A DNA stretch of 64,000 nucleotides. It comes from Lichenostomus cassidix (lineage: Eukaryota > Chordata > Aves > Passeriformes > Meliphagidae). The notes under the pieces are model-generated. The model was not told the origin of the DNA, searched no databases, and was given only the letters and a program-made list of their open reading frames with translations. Each line of letters begins with the position of its first letter. The first letter of the stretch is position 1. The stretch covers positions 16,583,122 through 16,647,121 of the forward strand of contig CM039180.1 of NCBI GenBank assembly GCA_008360975.2, given 5' to 3'. The position numbers were made by a program, and so were the translations under genes. Positions 25,065 to 37,800 of this stretch are shown piece by piece.

Positions 25065-28000
25065 TTCCTATAGTCTGAGTGGGATGGAGAGGAAGGCATA
25101 ATATATGTTTCCATTCTGCTATCAGTTGAAAGGACTGCATCTACTTGCATGTGAGGCTACAGTGGAAAACATATCTCCATATCAACCACTCTTATAGGAC
25201 TCTTTCCCTGAGGCTAAATGTGAATATGGATTCCTGCTACTTTTGAAAGGTTGGTAAGGGAATACAATTCCACTGAAAATTAAGAAGCTTTTTGTTGGGT
25301 TTTGTTTGTGCGTTTTTGTGCTTATGCAAGTCTATTCTCTTGTGACACGTTCAGCAGGATTAAGTTTTCCTATCGCAGAAGCAGTGCTTTAGGAATCATG
25401 GTATGCAAATTTACAAATATGTACATTATATCTAAACAGGGAAGAAGATGCCTGCTGGGCTGTAGCCAGCCTCCTCTACCAGTGAGCACATATACTACTC
25501 TCAGCATGAAATTAAAGCCAGCTAGGATGTGTGAACATGCTGCTTCTGTTTCACACAAGAAACTCTGATGTTCTTCAATATGCTTTGCCTGGAAGAATCA
25601 CTGCAAAGAAGTCACATCACTTACCTACACCAATGATATAATCAGGCTGAATTTAGTTGTGTATTTGAAGACATATAGTTTAGAAATTCTACATATTTTG
25701 TTGGCTATGTCTCTACTAGCATTAATCAATTCATTATCAATAATTACAGGAACTACAAGGAACCTACAAGTTAGTACTGAGATCCTGGATATACCAATGT
25801 TAGGAAATCACTATTAATTTATTAGGCATTAATTTCTGGTGTTACCTCAGATACAGGCTGGAACATGGGAACCAAAAAATCCAATGTCCCAAATGAGAAG
25901 AATTTGAGAGTCTGATAGTAGAACACACTAAAGACAAAGAAGGTTATAGTTAAGATATGTGTCATAAGTATGCCTCTTCCCTTTGCTTAGGTGCTAAGCT
26001 GACACGTTGAGTTAAGCATTCAAGTAAGATTTGGTTTCAGACCAGAAAAACTCTTTTAACATACAGGTGTTTCAGCTAGTTTGTTGCAAATGTTCAACTA
26101 TGTCTCTCCTGTAGAATTAGTAGGATTTTGATCCATAGGTATTATAGAAACAAAATATGTATTTTTTTCCTTAAATTGCTATCAGTTTCTTCTGAGCTCT
26201 AGAATAAGTTTTTTCAAAGGTCACAGAAACATAGAGACTGTTACACAGTTATTTTGGGATGAGATTTTGCAGATTATATTTATGCAGCAGGTACAGATCC
26301 AAGTGACTGGGAGACCACCAGCTATGCTGAATGCATGCAGAAAAATAGCTCTTCATTCCCATATTCTCAGTTTGTTATTAGGAAGATTGATACTAGCTTC
26401 TCATGTTAAGCATTACAGATACATTAAGAGCCAGAAAGTCTATCTGAATTACTTCCTTTCAGCACAAAAAGTTGTGTAAACTAATTTCATCTCACCTGCA
26501 GCCAGAGAATGCTTATATTCTCTCTCTCTCTATCTTCCCTGAAACTTTTTAACTGCAGTTTTCATTTTGATTTCAGGAGTGGGAAAGATAGAGTAATCTG
26601 TAATCTGCTACATGAATCCAAACTGCATTATTCTTAGATTGGAGAACACTATACTGTTTATAATTTATTAAAAATAACTGTGCTATTACAGAACTAAAGC
26701 AGATGTTAACACCAATCTAACATAGTTAATTGGCTCATCTATTTTGATATTTAAAATTAGACCTCAACAGAAATAATAATTGGGAGATGAAGAGCTCAGA
26801 TCTGAACCCATAGTTAGATAGATGGTCAGATATCAGCTATTGCTGGGAGTTAGAATTTTATTGGGGAAGGGGATTTCTCTGGTTTTGTTAGTTTATTTTT
26901 GTTAAGAATTGCTGTAAATTGCTGATTTTCATTTGCTAGGGAAAAAATGCAGAAAGAGGCTGTCCTTTAAATTTTCTTAAATTAAAAATGTCTACATTTG
27001 GTTCTCTCACTCTTTCACTAAGGGCAGTGCACAGTGCTGTAGATGTTCTTTATTAGCAGCACACTCAATTACTGCTGTGTACTGTATTCTGACCTTTTTA
27101 TTGGTGCCCTGTATGTCCTTTGCACTACATCTGGGATATGCTAATCAGACTCCTGACACAGACTGAAATTTATTGATCACATTATCCCTGGAATGTTTTT
27201 GGCTTTGTTTTTCTTGCACTGGCTCAGCTCCCTGTTCCTTCTGCTGATTAAAAAATGTGATTCCACACCAAACAGCGCATGTCATTAGTTGGCATTAGCT
27301 TATGAATTCATGTCCTGAGTCAAACAGTTGTTGGAAGAAGTCCTGCTTTTTTGCTGTGACTTCCTTTGTGGAAGATACACTGTATATGCTTCGTTGAAGT
27401 CTCTAAAAATCTCAAATATTTCAGAACACCCACATTCTGTTTTGATGGATGGGAGGAGCTGGCAAGTGCTGGAAGGATTAAGAAATTTGTTTTCTGATAG
27501 TCTAGATCCACCTAGTGAGCATCTAGAAATCCTGATTTCTAACTAGCTTCTAATTTAGATTTTTTTCTGTCAGTAAAAATTGTTCTGGTCAACTCTAATG
27601 AGTGACAAGATGAGGGATTCAGAAAGGTGAAATGTGACTTAGAAACATCTTAACTGCTTTTTCTACTCCTGAGGTCTTTCAACAGGTCACAGACATTCTG
27701 GTCCAAATGTGAGAGAATGTTCTCTTGGCTTGGTGATAAGCAGTTGCATTATGTCCTTACATTTGCAGCTTCTTGGAAATGCTCTTTGTATGCTCTACAA
27801 GAGACAACAAACCATGCACATTTGTTATAGTTAATGCAATTTTGGAGATAAGTTTTGTCATAAATTATAGCTAGGCAAAAAGCTGTCAGCTTTCTAACTA
27901 AATATTCCCTTATTTCATAAAATGAACATTCATTTTCTCCACAAATCTGAGCCATCTTCAAAAATAATACACAAGTGGTCTTTGCTCTAAGTGTTAAAGT

Positions 28001-28749
28001 TACACAAAAATTATTTATCCAGTGGATTTCCATGATTTTAAAATAAAACTTGACAGATACTCTCTTAATTAAGTATAAGAAGATGCAATCTTAACTCAGC
28101 ACTGAAAATAGTCATGAACCTATTTTTGTACTGAACCTATTTAAATACATAGAAAGTTTTTGCCTTTATGTTATGTTCCTTTTATTTTCATACTGTGAAA
28201 GAAGTCAAATTTGAAGAGCAAATGAACAGTTTGATTTAGAATCCAATCAGAGTCTGGATGTCTGTTTGGCTTCTTGGTCCGAAAGCCTTATAAATAGCAG
28301 GCTCATTGACTTACATGTTACTACAGACTGAATATCAAGATGGGTGCTGCTAACAATCTTTTATCCACAAAGCATCTGCCATTTTATATTTTCATAGCAA
28401 AACAGTGATTTGAAGAAAAAAAAAAGTTCATTTTGACACATGCAAGCAACTTTAATCTTTATTTGAGAGATGAATCAAAAGAAAAGGCTAAAATTACAAG
28501 ATCAGCTTCAGATACAAGACTTTTTTATATCTTAATAGGAACTTAATAGGAAAAATGAGAATTTTTCCTTAATAGGAAAAACTTATTGGTAAGTATTGCA
28601 ACATCACTTACAAATACATATTAACAAATATATATTAACAACATACAGATTTTTCAACTGAAAACTGCACTGATTCGAAGGGTGTGAAATTCCTGTCACC
28701 ACAAGTTTAATAAAGAAATGCTGCCATAAAGTGTGTTTACTATGCTAAC
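25065..28749. other. AT-rich noncoding DNA, nothing recognised
   Basis: No repeat family or gene recognised apart from a short (TC)n run at 26519-26530. Around 28531-28580 the 9-mer 'ttaatagga' occurs three times next to a small hairpin ('aggaaaaat' 28548-28556 with 'atttttcct' 28561-28569). Opposed frames near 25302-25568 and 27320-27546 have no domains. Confidence 0.5.
26519..26530. repeat. short (TC)n microsatellite
   Basis: Six to seven TC units ending in 'tatc'. Confidence 0.8.
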
Positions 28750-29610
28750 TGATGTCCACCTTCTCCAGCTGCTCTGGCTGAGGACTGCCTCTTGCCCAGC
28801 AGTCAGAGTTGAGTTTGAGGACCAGGGGTCTCTGCCCAGGCTGAGGGATGCAGTTGCTGCTTTCCTGTTTGCAGGTACAAATCAGTAACAAAGCTGCTCA
28901 CTTATCCCAGAGACAGACAGACAGACACACACACATGCAGGACACTGGCATGGCCAGTCACACAGGCTGTCACAGACAAGGCCTTCAACAGTCCTTGGGC
29001 TGCAGAGGCAGGAGGTCACTGGTGCAGGCACATGCACAGCCTTCTCCAGGTTCACTAACACATGCACATTTGTGGTTCCCTCAGGAACCAGCAAGGTTCT
29101 TTTGTCCACCTGGCACCCCTGCCTGCATCCTGGTTACATTCCCCACCCACGGATCCCCTCTTTGCTGGCTGGTCCAGCTTGGCAATCACTGCTCACATGC
29201 AACCCTCACACAAGGACTCCACAATCATGGGCCCACCAGATACTGCTGTGAACCTTCCACTCACCTGATACCCCTGCTCCCCCACTCATCAGCTGGTCCA
29301 GCTTAAGGTTTGCCAGCAAATATCCATGCACACTGCCCAGAGCCCCAGCAGCCAGCACATGGCACATGGCCTCTGTTCTGTGGTGTCACTCCATCACCAG
29401 CACTGAGCTCTTCACTCACGCTTGTGCCCCTAGTACTTGTTTTTTTCCCCACTCCATGGCTGGAGGTTAAAGATGCCCACTCATCCCAGCTATGAGCCCA
29501 CACTCATTCCTGTAGCTGACACCACAGGCTGGGCTACTCATACCCCTGGTCTGGGTCCAGCAGCTGGCACCAAAATCCACTCACACATATACCGGTCTTA
29601 CCAGTAGCTA
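28750..29610 (-). repeat. GC-richer repeat block, probably interspersed-element derived
   Basis: About 860 bases stand out from the AT-rich surroundings. Short phrases recur imperfectly: 'gctggtccagctt' at about 29170 and 29290, a related 'gggtccagcagctggcacc' at about 29550, 'cagcagccagcacatgg' and several 'cactcac' and 'catgcac' motifs, suggesting degenerate internal tandem structure. A microsatellite (agac, then ac) lies at 28912-28938. The minus-strand text resembles a repeat I associate with songbird endogenous retroviruses, but I cannot name it and see no LTR ends. Long frames here (152 codons at 28848-29306) have opposite-strand partners of similar quality and no domain, so I do not call them genes. 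Confidence 0.45.
28912..28938. repeat. AGAC/AC microsatellite
   Basis: 'agacagacagacagacacac' continuing into 'acacatg'. Confidence 0.9.
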
Positions 29611-30240
29611 GCATTAAGCCATTGTATTGCACAAGTATGCACAAGATAGAGAGATTACACAGGGAGATTGTTAAGAAAAGGTTTAAGAACAAGACATGAG
29701 AAGATAGGATAGACTGAGGTGATCAGTCACAGTGCTCACTCATATAAGTGTGCTGACTGACCTCCTTTTAGATGTAGCCGCTCCTTTTCACACCATTTTC
29801 TGTTCACCCCTCACTTTGTTCCTCTCTCCTTGCCCTTACTCTGCATATTGCCCCACCAGCTGGCATAGTCCTGCTGAACTCCTCCCATGGACTGGACCCT
29901 CAGGATCATATCCTTATCAGTTTCAGTGCCCTAGTTTGCCTGCAGCTTCCTGAAAGTGCATCATTTAGTTCTAATGACCAGGTTTGTTTCCTGTTTTTTG
30001 TAAACATTAATTGCTCGGGTTTTATGTCTATGTTGTCTTCCTCCCTTTCCTTGTCCTTCCAACTGAATAAAAGAAACCTCCTTACCCTCCATGTATCCTT
30101 AGTGATTTGGGTGACTAACCACAATTGTTTAAATCACAGTCCCTGTTATCTGTGTGGTCAGATTTGTCTCTGTTTGCTGTGCTCTTGTTTGAGGCTCCTT
30201 TGACCAGATAACCTTAATGGCACAGACAAGCCCCTTCCAT
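29611..30240. other. possible continuation of the element, LTR-like signals
   Basis: Follows the GC-richer block. On the plus strand it has a TATA-like 'catataag' near 29742 and an AATAAA at 30066-30071 ('ctgaataaaagaaacc'), an arrangement that could be an LTR promoter and polyadenylation site. No TG...CA ends or target duplication could be fixed, so the LTR reading is only a suggestion. Confidence 0.25.
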
Positions 30241-33200
30241 ACTCCCTCATATATTATTTTCAACAAGACTAAAGCCACTTCAGAGCAGAATACACACATA
30301 AATAATACAATACAAGAAGAAAGAACAACAGAAACACAGAGGGAATATGATTGAAGATCCTTTTATGAAAACAATTTGAATTACTATTACCTTATATAAA
30401 GCAGAATCATCTTACAGGTAATGATGCATAGGGAGGAGTATCATAAACAGATGAGGAAGAGGTTCTAAAAAGGTTTTCAAACAACCCCTTTGTTAAGTCT
30501 CTCAAAGGAACTGATTTTTTCTCATATGTGCAAACATGTGAAGAGCACTAGAAGTAATACCTGCATTTACAGATTAAAATCACTGCTGAAAAAAACTTAC
30601 ATGAACACACTTTATACAGTTGGTTAAACCCACAGTTTATATTTAAAATACAGTTTTAAATCTAAATGCTTAACCATTATTTCTTTTTTTTCAGTAGCCT
30701 TTTATGACAAAGTAATTATGTCAGAAACAGATTCTGCTATTTCCTATAGGCATTTTACTTTGAAATTCAAATTTGGAAGAAAGAAATACCTTTACAAAGC
30801 ATTAATTTAATGAAAGCTATGAAGTAAACCTGTGAGCTTCTGCTCATCCAAGGATCTACTCTAAATATTCTCATATAGGGAATAAAAATATATTTATGTT
30901 TCAAGTGTTGATAAAACAAAGTAACAGTAATTTCTTTTTCTTTTCAGACCTCTGATATAGTGTTTCATTTGTTCCTTAAAGAATACCTTTACTGAGTCTC
31001 TTTACCTCATTTCATTCTCCCTTCTTCTCTTACTCTTGGATTTCATTGTTATATTGGTTGTTTTTTTCTTTCCCACAGCTATACCTTCGAAAGCAGAATC
31101 TTCTGGGGGAATGATTTTCTCTTGCTGTTCTCCCAGGGGTCTAGTTATGCCCCTCATAGTGATCTCCCTTTTGACTATTTTGTTTAAACTTGGAGAATAT
31201 CTGTTTTACTTTTGTATTTTAGCAGTGAAAAAATAGTATCAGTCACAGCAACAATAGCAACATTGAAAACCTGTGGAGAAAAAGGATGAAATCCACCACA
31301 CAGGGGTCCATAAGAAAAATCCAAGATGACATTTTAGCCCCAAAATACTGAATATAACAATATACAGATGCAAATTTGCAGGTGGAAAAACGTTAAGATG
31401 GAGCGACCTCCTTATTAGCTTGTACTGTGATCCTGCAATGAGGTTAGAGATGGAAATTTTCCCAGAGTTATTCCTGGACTGCCACTTCTTTAGAAATCTT
31501 ATATTGGATCCTCCTTTTTATTTGAGTAGAAGTCAAATATGAGAGTGGGAAAGCCTGTGCACTACACAGAAAAATTAGATACTTCAAAATACTCATGTGT
31601 TGGTGAGGGATTTAAGAAATAAGAAGGACTAGAGAGTTAGCGCTTGAAATCCCATTGGTGTTCAGTCTCAGGACTCTGACTTATCTGCAGGTAGATATCC
31701 TCATCAAATTAAAAAGAAATGACTGTACACTATTTAAGCATCTACAGAAAATTACTGCCTATGGGTCACTGTTTCCTGCCAACTTTTTACAGAGAGTTTT
31801 ATGAATCATGCAAGAAATTGGTGATAAAGATAAAATATCCATTTCAGTCCAGCAGTTTCAGATCCATATCTCACCATGACCACTTGTTATAGGCTAATTA
31901 TATAACAAAGCTGCATCACTGTGCAAATCAAAGTGTATGATTCATGAGACCAGGGCAAAAAAGAACAAAGTGGAAGTGTAGCTGAAGTGCAATTGTTACG
32001 AATGATAACTTAGGAAGAAAGCTGAGCAGCTTCTAATGGTACAGTTTTCCAAGCCAGTTTCTTGCTGGAGCCAGACAGCCAGTCATTTCACCATTTCATT
32101 CCCTGCTGGATCAAAGCTGTGAAAAGCTGGACTCTGTTTGCTGCCAGCTCCACAAGAAGCTGGGACAACAACTTCTGCAGAGGGAGAAGACCCTCCTGTC
32201 TGCAGCTGTCTGTTCTCTCTTTCTTTGCCCTTTCTCTCTTTTCTCTCCCCCCAGCTGGGATGAGGAAACTCCAAGCTTTGCATATCCACTATATCCTTTC
32301 TATGGAATAACTAGCCTAGTCCCTGGTCTTGATTCTTGCAGCAGAAAAATTACACTTCATTCAAAAATTCGTGAGACAGCTTAAGAAGTCATCCAGAATT
32401 TCAGTCCCTGCTCAGTGGGAGGTTAATGACTTTTACACTGGTAACAGTTTAAAATTTCTGAGTTCTTGGAACCTGGTACTATCAAAAAATAATTTGAAAT
32501 CATTCAGACAGCATTTCAAACTGAAGTGTAAAGGCAGCTATCACAATTTTAATAATGCCAAGAAAAAGAAAACCTTTTGCGGTTATAATTTTAGTTTTTA
32601 TTGAGAGCAGAAGAGACATGATATCAGCTTGCTGTTGGCTATTCATGTACAAAACTCTGTTTTTTTCTGTTTAAGAATGATTTTTTTAAAGGACTGTGTA
32701 ATCAGAAAAGTGTTTTTATTTGTATATTATTTAGAACAGTTATTTACTTTTTGTAGCCGTTGGTTATTTTAAAAAATAGCCAATAAGAACTAGTGAGTAT
32801 TGTTTCTGTTATTAAGAAAAAGATATTTTCATTGTTTTAAACAAATAAAAGTGTGCAGACCAACGCAGAGATACTCTTTATTGTTGATTCCTGGCATGCA
32901 AGTTTCTTTAGGCCCTGTAAGGTTGCATTAGTCACAGTAACAGCATGTCAAATCTGAAATGGTAAGGAAACAAAGTAGGAAACTCACCAGCAGTGACACA
33001 TTGCAGTATAGCCCAGCATGAAGAAATACATCAGCATGTGTAATGGATAGAACCAATTTATCTATTTATTCTATAATCCTTTAAAGGAGCAATTTATTTA
33101 AGCGATGTATTGGGAATGTTTTAAATCATTTTTAAAGGATCTGCACAACAGTTTCCTGTATTGTATAGCAAGCTGCTACTACTCAGAAGTTTTGGGGCCA

Positions 33201-34795
33201 ATTCCTGGTTCACATGATAGAAGTGTTACCAGTCTCATAAAATAGATGCAAACATATGTTATGAAGTTAATGCTAAGATAGAAACAGATTGGGCTGACAA
33301 CATCCTAGAGATTGCATTAATGAATCATTTGCATAAAGTCACTTCAGTGGAAAACTTTTTATTCAGTTTACTAATTTTCTCAGCCTGAAGAGAGGTAGTT
33401 TAAAACAGTAGTAAAAAGGAAATACCTCAAGAAGTGCTGGTTAAAGACATATACTATAAGTATTTCTTCTGCTGTGATGGGCTTTTTTTCTATATTTCTC
33501 TGTACTCTCTCCCATTACCTTTCTGATGTCTAATTTCCTTTCTTTTCAATACAGGGAGAGAGAGTCTTGCCCTTTCAAAAGATATTCTTATATCTCAGTT
33601 TTCCTCCGAGTTTTAAGGACCTTCTAACTGATAGAGTTTTTGCGAAGAAGTGTGTTTGTGTATGTACAGCTTCTACCAGAATTTCTAGACTTGACAGTTG
33701 TGAAGCCAAATGGGGAAAATTGTAATTTTTTTAATGATTATTTCTTTGTTAGACTTTCCTTTGACCTAGATCATTGCTTGCATATTTATAGACATTGCCA
33801 TTCAAAATATATTGTAATACATGTACCACTTAAAATGAGTGCTTTTCTGATACCATATTTGATATTTTCTGTGAAAAAAGGTTATTCTTACAAAATATTC
33901 TATAATTGTTATTCAGATAACTGACCATCTACTTTAAGACAATTGCTTTTAAAACAATAAGCATATAAAATTGGAATGGTTTCGAATTTTCCTATTTCAA
34001 AATTGGTCATAAAGATATGTTGTGCTATACAGAGGCGTGATAATGCACAAGCTTGTTATTAACAAATGATTTTTGCTGACTAAAGCCACCTGGAAAGCAC
34101 GGAAGTAAATAACTAATTATAATTACCTGCTGATTCTACACTGCTGTCTATTGTCTGCTAATTATGGATCTGGCCTCTCTCTTTTCTATGTTTTTAAAGA
34201 AAACTGTAAATCACTGTCAACAAGCCTTTGGCTTATTCAGGAAAAATTCCTTTCACAATATTTTTGAAATTTAGGATGTGTCTGTATTTACAAAGCTGCA
34301 GCCAGGGATGTTACCAAAGAAAAGAATTTCCATTGAAATACCTTGGGGAAGATTAATATTTTGTTATTGAGGATTTAAATTGAGTGACAGAAGAATTTTT
34401 CTCTTCAGATATCTAAAGCAAAATCCATCAGAGATCAATACTTGAAACAAAATGAGAGGGTTTGCCAGGAAGATGTGCCTTGACAAGAAAAGGTATTATA
34501 AAATATGCACAGCATTTAGGATTAAAATGTAACAGCATTAATTATGATAGAGGACTCAGAAAAGGATAAGGTTCATAAGTCAAAGAAATATGATTTTCAA
34601 GAAATCAGAGATGAAATGAAAAGCTAATTCATCAGATTTTTAACCCTGAAAATTCCAAGGAAGACAAACATTTTCTATACTTATTCACTTTGATTAATTG
34701 TTAGATAGACTTTTGATTTAATTAACATTCATTTAAATCTCTGTGATGAAACAGTTCCCATGTGTTTGCTTAAGTACCTTTCTCCAGGCCAAATT
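30241..34795. other. AT-rich noncoding DNA, nothing recognised
   Basis: Mostly unremarkable. A moderately GC-richer patch at about 32045-32290 ('gctggagccagacagccag', a long T/C run, then 'ccccccagctggg') has no family I recognise; frames on both strands there lack domains. Homeodomain-like 'TAATTATAATTA' lies at about 34114-34125. Confidence 0.5.
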
Positions 34796-34818
34796 AAAAA
34801 AAAAAAAAAAAAAAAAAA
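34796..34818 (+). repeat. A23 homopolymer
   Basis: Twenty-three consecutive A residues. CR1 does not add poly(A), and I find no coding remnant upstream or target duplication around it, so it is best treated as a simple repeat. Confidence 0.95.
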
Positions 34819-37800
34819 GAGTGAGAAAATTGGAACACTGTTATGAAAAAAGGACACCAACTCTTTTTAAAGTGAAACCTTAGAGCAGCTTGTAGCTGCC
34901 TATAGCTTGCAACTTTGAAATGGAATATTCACTTCAGGCTGCCATTCCATGGTTGCATCATGTGGCTACCAGTGGAACTCTGCCAGGGGAAAGGATGCTG
35001 ACTAATTCAAATTTCCAAAGTGGAATGAAAAAACTAGCTAACACTTCAGTTGGTTTCTACATATAATCCTAAAGTGACTGTGACTTTAACATGTCTTGTC
35101 ACTCTCTTTAAAAGAAAAATTCCTGTATTTATCCAATGCCTTGTCCCTTCTGTATGTTTACTTCTTGAGAAATATTGTTTTCATTCTGAGACACCATTCA
35201 AGTTGAAACATTTTGATCCTGCTATAAGTATTAATTCCAAATAAACAACTGTTAAAAATAAACATAGTTTGATGTGAAATATGAAAAATTTCCAACCTTT
35301 TATGTCCTGAGCAATGATAATTTTCCAAATTCCTACAAATAACAAATATCCAGAACTTAAAGACACTTTGATTCCAGTAGTATGACACTCTTATTTTCTA
35401 TGAGAGTAGAAATAATGAGTATTAGAAGGTCCTATGTTTTATACATTTTATGAAATCCATCTAGGAAATACAAAGAGCCAAATTTTCATTCTTAACCCTT
35501 TCTCTTCCATGAAAATAATACTGAAAATAGCAAATAATTATAACATTGGGAAGACTCTTTGATAATTATTGTAAGGTGGCAAGGACAAAATAAGACAGAA
35601 AGTAAAACCTTATTCTAACAAAGACAGCTAAATCCATGACTGAAATTTTACCATCAGGTGTTGTAGTAATTTTGCATTCTTTTCCACTGAAAAGGCCTTT
35701 CAGAGCTTTGAGATGTGACCAACTAATCCACTTAATACTTATTTAATTATCTCAACACTCTGTTTTACAATTCTCCATGAACTACTTAGATGTGAATTGA
35801 TACCTTCTCATCACAGAGCTTAGAATACAACCTTCACAAAATTTAATCAAGGGGAAAATTAAAGTAGAACGACATTAAAAAAATATATCATCTATCTGCT
35901 AGTACCACTCATTTACCGTTATTCATAGAACATATATGAATAACATTTTACATATAAACCTTATCATTTTGTGATAAATTTTGAAGATACAAAGGCTCTT
36001 AAATAATAATTGAAATCTCATATATAATCGTAAATTTAAGACACAGGAAATCGTAATGGTAATAGTTAATATTAATACAGAATATATTGTATCGCAAAGC
36101 TGCTTTTTTTTTCAAGTATATATTATCTTCAGGATCTTGACCTATTACAGTTAAATTACAAGGTCAATAATAAACACTGTGATAGCACTATCTGAGTGAT
36201 ACTGATGTCATTAACCCTGTTAATTATAATAGGAAGGACACCTAATACAGGCATTGAAGTGGGGCAAATTGGATAGGTGTCAAGTGTTTGACCACAGCTT
36301 CAGCAGTAAATGCTGGACTGACATGAAATTATGTACACTGTGTGGTGGAGACCCACAGGAACATATGATTGAGAAGAGTCATCTCAAGTAATGAAGATTT
36401 CATGACCTTTTGCAACTGCTATGGTTTCATCAAAACAAATTGTCTATCACAATGCTGTTTTTAACATACCAATGTCATTAAAACCATCTTATCATTCTGT
36501 CCTTAGCTGGAAAAGAAAATAAACAATCACCTGTCATAAAGTTATATTCCCCCCACCCCTTTCACACTGTCTTCATTAAGAACAACTGTGAACATGTAGT
36601 TTCAAAGACTTTAGTTTAAAAAATCCTAAGATTTTTCTTTTACATTCTTATTCTGACTAAGAAATTGAAGTTGAAACCTTTGTCATCACTGCAGAAACCA
36701 AACTGCCTAATTTCACTTGTGAACTGTTGTGAAGTGTTGTTAAAATGTAAAAGGTGCTGCATAACTTGAATGATTTGAATTTAACATGCATTGTTTTACT
36801 TCTTTTCACTAGGAGTGACCTGATATTAATTTGGAATATGCAGCTTCAGGAGCTATTCTTCCATTTTCATCTACTCTCAAGAGCCACAGAAGTACAAGTT
36901 GCAGCTATTTGTGTGCATATTTGAGAAACACATCAATAACTGTTTATTACATATTCTCAACAAAGTATGAAGAATTTGTATTTATTGATATTTTTCTCCC
37001 ACAATAGTCCTTTTCATACTTGGGTTTTTTTTTCCCAGAGGAAAGATTCAGTGCATATGTAGATGTTAAGAAGCACTACCTATTCAAACTCGAAATACAA
37101 CTTGTTTCATGCTCAGATCCAGAATGAATTTGTTTTGGTTTCATTATGAGTACACTTTTTTTTTCCTCCGTTCTTACTGGCTTTAAAATCCCGATTGGGT
37201 AGTGTTTGGAATTGCTGGCTGGAGTTACTTTCACTCTTGTAACTCTTTCCCCCATGCCACCGGGGGAAATGAGCAATGGCTGGATGGGGCTATGTCGCTG
37301 ATTAGGGTTAAACCAAGACAGTCCTTACAAAAGATATGGAAGTTGCTCTGTTCTGAAGGTCCTCTTTCAAAAGGTTTCCTGGATAGTTCCTAGCCTTTCT
37401 GAAATCATCATCAGAGTGTGTGCAGGCATACTGTAAATCATGCAGGTTAGTGTATGCAGCAAAAATTCCAATTGTGACCATAAGAGGTATTTGCTCTGGC
37501 AAGTAATTTTAACTGCAGGTGCCAAAACAAAAGTTGATTATGTTTCTCTACTGTAACAGGTGGTCAAAGGTAGCATCTTTTCATATGGGATGGCCAAAAT
37601 ATTTAGACTAGAAAATTCAGACTCTGAAAATAGAACGAAAGAAAGTCAGTACAATATTTCTTTTTACAAATCTGATTTGGTGGTTGTTTTATTTTTATTT
37701 TCCTTATGCTCAGAATTATCCTGCTGGCAATATCCATTGTCTCAGGGTCATTCCTCACTGTATGGACAGCACTGTGCATTCTGCCTACATCCAAATGGTG

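Noticed and set aside
28848..29306. 152-codon plus-strand reading frame
   Set aside because: It lies in a GC-richer, repetitive block where both strands have similar open frames; no domain or codon bias.
34796..34818. Poly(A) tail of a processed pseudogene
   Set aside because: No coding remnant precedes the A23 tract and no flanking duplication was found; a simple repeat is more likely.
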